From: Betaproteobacteria bacterium | Lineage (GTDB): Bacteria; Pseudomonadota; Gammaproteobacteria; Burkholderiales; SG8-41 | Direction: 5' to 3' | NCBI GenBank assembly: GCA_025356695.1 | Contig: JANXSE010000010.1 | Location: 1-22,483 of the forward strand | Length of the DNA: 22,483 nt | Shown: one piece after another, positions 21,430-22,483 of the stretch | Position numbering within the stretch: position 1 is the first letter of the stretch | How the letters are laid out: every line of letters begins with the position of its first letter | The notes under the pieces: generated by a model | The model's input: only the letters and a program-made list of their open reading frames with translations | Told to the model about the DNA's origin: nothing | Databases searched by the model: none | Translations under genes and position numbers: made by a program

Positions 21430-22403
21430 CGCTCGATCACTATTGCGCGTTGTTCTCAAGTCTGACGCGGGCACCAGGGCGGATGTGGGGCGACGCGACG
21501 CGCAACCGCGCGCCGCACAAACCACTACTGTTGTTTGCGGTGATGGCCCTCGTAGCGCGTGGTGTGATCACCTCGCGCTTTATCGACATCGAAGGGGAAC
21601 TCGTCGAACTCAACGAACTCTTCACCGACTACTGGCGCAGCATCGTGCCGGTGACGCAGACAAGCAGCATTGCGTTTCCTTTCTCGCGCCTGCACACGGA
21701 GAAATTCTGGAAACTGGTCCCACTACCCGGGCAGAAAATCACCCGGCCGATCATCAATTCGATCACCTCCGTCGCGCAACTGCGCAAGGTCGCATTGGGC
21801 GCCGAGATCGACGAGGAACTATACGTACATGTGGCGGGCCCCGCCGGGCGCAAGGCGCTTGCAGCGGCGCTGATGCGGTCGTGCTTTTCAGAGGCGGGCC
21901 AAAAGGCGTTACGCGAACAAAGCGGCATTCACGGCGAAGCGTTTCGATACAGCCGCGTGCTGGAAGACGCCGCGCACGCGCAAGCGGCCGGCGAAGCAGT
22001 CTTCCCTGAAAGATACAAAATCGCCGCCCGAGACCAAGGTTTTCGCCGGGCGATCGTGTTCAACTACGATCATCGATGCGCGTTCTGCGGCACGCGCATC
22101 GTCACGTCCGAAGGCCACACCGCCGTCGACGCCGCGCACATCGTGCCGTGGAGCGTCAGCCAGAACGACGACATCCGCAACGGGATGGCCCTTTGCAAGC
22201 TGTGTCACTGGGGATTCGACGAAGGTTTGATGGGCGTCTCCAATGCCTATGCCGTCATCGTCTCAAAACAAGTCGCGCAAACCCACAACGACGCCGTCGC
22301 TCTATTAAATCTGGCCGACCAGAATATTCACTGTCCGCAAGACAAGGCGCTTTGGCCCCACCAAGTTCACCTTAAGTGGCATCGCACCACGTTTAGGTTG
22401 TAG
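21426..22403 (+). CDS. HNH endonuclease with N-terminal putative modified-DNA-binding domain
   Basis: The 325-residue protein ends in an HNH_2-type nuclease domain. Cys218-x-x-Cys221 is in HRCAFCGTR, the general-base region is AAHIVPW (His238), and NGMALCKLCHWGFDEG supplies Asn252, Cys257, Cys260, His261 and the terminal Asp265. The N-terminal half (about 1-110) contains RNRAPHKPLLLFAVMAL (27-43) and SIAFPFSRLHTEKFWKL (81-97). These resemble the sulfur-binding domain of phosphorothioate-dependent type IV restriction enzymes such as ScoMcrA. I infer a nuclease that attacks modified or foreign DNA. The sulfur-binding assignment is resemblance only; specificity could be another modification. It is translationally coupled to the HIT gene and ends 31 bp before the right-hand repeat region. 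Confidence 0.85.
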   Translation: MTLDHYCALFSSLTRAPGRMWGDATRNRAPHKPLLLFAVMALVARGVITSRFIDIEGELVELNELFTDYWRSIVPVTQTSSIAFPFSRLHTEKFWKLVPLPGQKITRPIINSITSVAQLRKVALGAEIDEELYVHVAGPAGRKALAAALMRSCFSEAGQKALREQSGIHGEAFRYSRVLEDAAHAQAAGEAVFPERYKIAARDQGFRRAIVFNYDHRCAFCGTRIVTSEGHTAVDAAHIVPWSVSQNDDIRNGMALCKLCHWGFDEGLMGVSNAYAVIVSKQVAQTHNDAVALLNLADQNIHCPQDKALWPHQVHLKWHRTTFRL

Positions 22404-22441
22404 GCTACTGCATTGTTTGCCCACTTTTATGGGGGATTGGC

Positions 22442-22483
22442 GCGCCCGGCCCGATTCGAACGGGCGACCTTCGGCTTCGGAGT
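22442..22483 (-). repeat. 3' part of tRNA-Arg(CCG), right attachment-site repeat (reaches window end)
   Basis: The 42 bp are identical to 18941-18982. They encode the CCG anticodon, 3' anticodon stem, variable loop, T-arm and acceptor strand; GCCA follows outside (22438-22441). The window ends inside the anticodon-stem region, so it is undecided whether a complete 5' half follows. The last visible base gives A at tRNA position 31, which would not pair with G39, so this copy may also be a fragment. Confidence 0.75.

Larger units (their letters stand above)
18941..22483. mobile_element. Integrated genomic island bounded by tRNA-Arg 3' repeats
   Basis: A region of about 3.5 kb lies between two direct 42-bp repeats derived from the 3' part of tRNA-Arg. 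The repeats extend to 49 bp with one mismatch at the discriminator base (A in the left copy, G in the right). The cargo is hipBA and the HIT-HNH pair. The hip region looks more AT-rich than the flanking genes. No integrase, transposase or excisionase is present between the repeats. The element is therefore a remnant, is mobilised in trans, or is one segment of a larger tandem array continuing past the window. Confidence 0.7.

Noticed and set aside
1..22483. CRISPR array, rRNA genes or insertion sequences
   Set aside because: No regularly spaced short repeats, rRNA segments or transposase frames were seen on either strand.

Overview
The window reads as GC-rich chromosomal DNA of a heterotrophic proteobacterium, most likely a betaproteobacterium. 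Evidence for this is a homodimeric-type pyruvate dehydrogenase E1 (aceE-aceF), a class I polyhydroxyalkanoate (PHA) synthase, a LiuR-like MerR regulator and leucine-catabolism genes, all dense and high in GC. This placement is inference; no rRNA or taxonomic marker is present.

Layout. (1) Positions 1-6709, minus strand: phaC, an HSD10-type short-chain dehydrogenase and an enoyl-CoA hydratase form one tight run. Downstream lie aceE and the N-terminal part of aceF, behind their own extended -10 promoter and a structured leader. (2) Positions 6710-9699: a MerR-family regulator transcribed divergently from phaC. Near-identical palindromic operators lie on both sides of it, one in the phaC promoter and one before a plus-strand operon of thiolase, 2-hydroxychromene-2-carboxylate isomerase-like protein and macro-domain protein. 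(3) Positions 9712-13194: an atypical short-chain dehydrogenase (minus), then plus-strand liuC, liuE, a DUF1289 protein and a DUF2889 protein. (4) Positions 13199-18902, minus strand: an MFS transporter overlapping a PYROXD2/phytoene-dehydrogenase-like flavoprotein, a Tat-exported caspase-like protein and an OsmC-family protein.

(5) Positions 18934-22483 form a small accessory island. It is bounded by two direct copies of the 3' part of a tRNA-Arg(CCG) gene, identical over at least 42 bp and 3501 bp apart, the second running to the window's last base. Between them lie a complete hipBA toxin-antitoxin operon, with three operators spaced exactly 26 bp apart, and a four-base-overlapping pair encoding a HIT-family nucleotide hydrolase and an HNH endonuclease. 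The endonuclease's N-terminal half resembles modified-DNA (sulfur) binding domains. No integrase is visible between the repeats.

The core regions describe acyl-CoA and carbon-storage metabolism: pyruvate to acetyl-CoA (aceEF), thiolase and hydratase/dehydrogenase steps, polymerisation (phaC), and the end of leucine breakdown (liuC, liuE) giving acetoacetate and acetyl-CoA. The MerR regulator seems to coordinate the phaC and thiolase operons. The most novel part is the tRNA-bounded island, especially the HIT-HNH pair as a candidate two-gene defence module.
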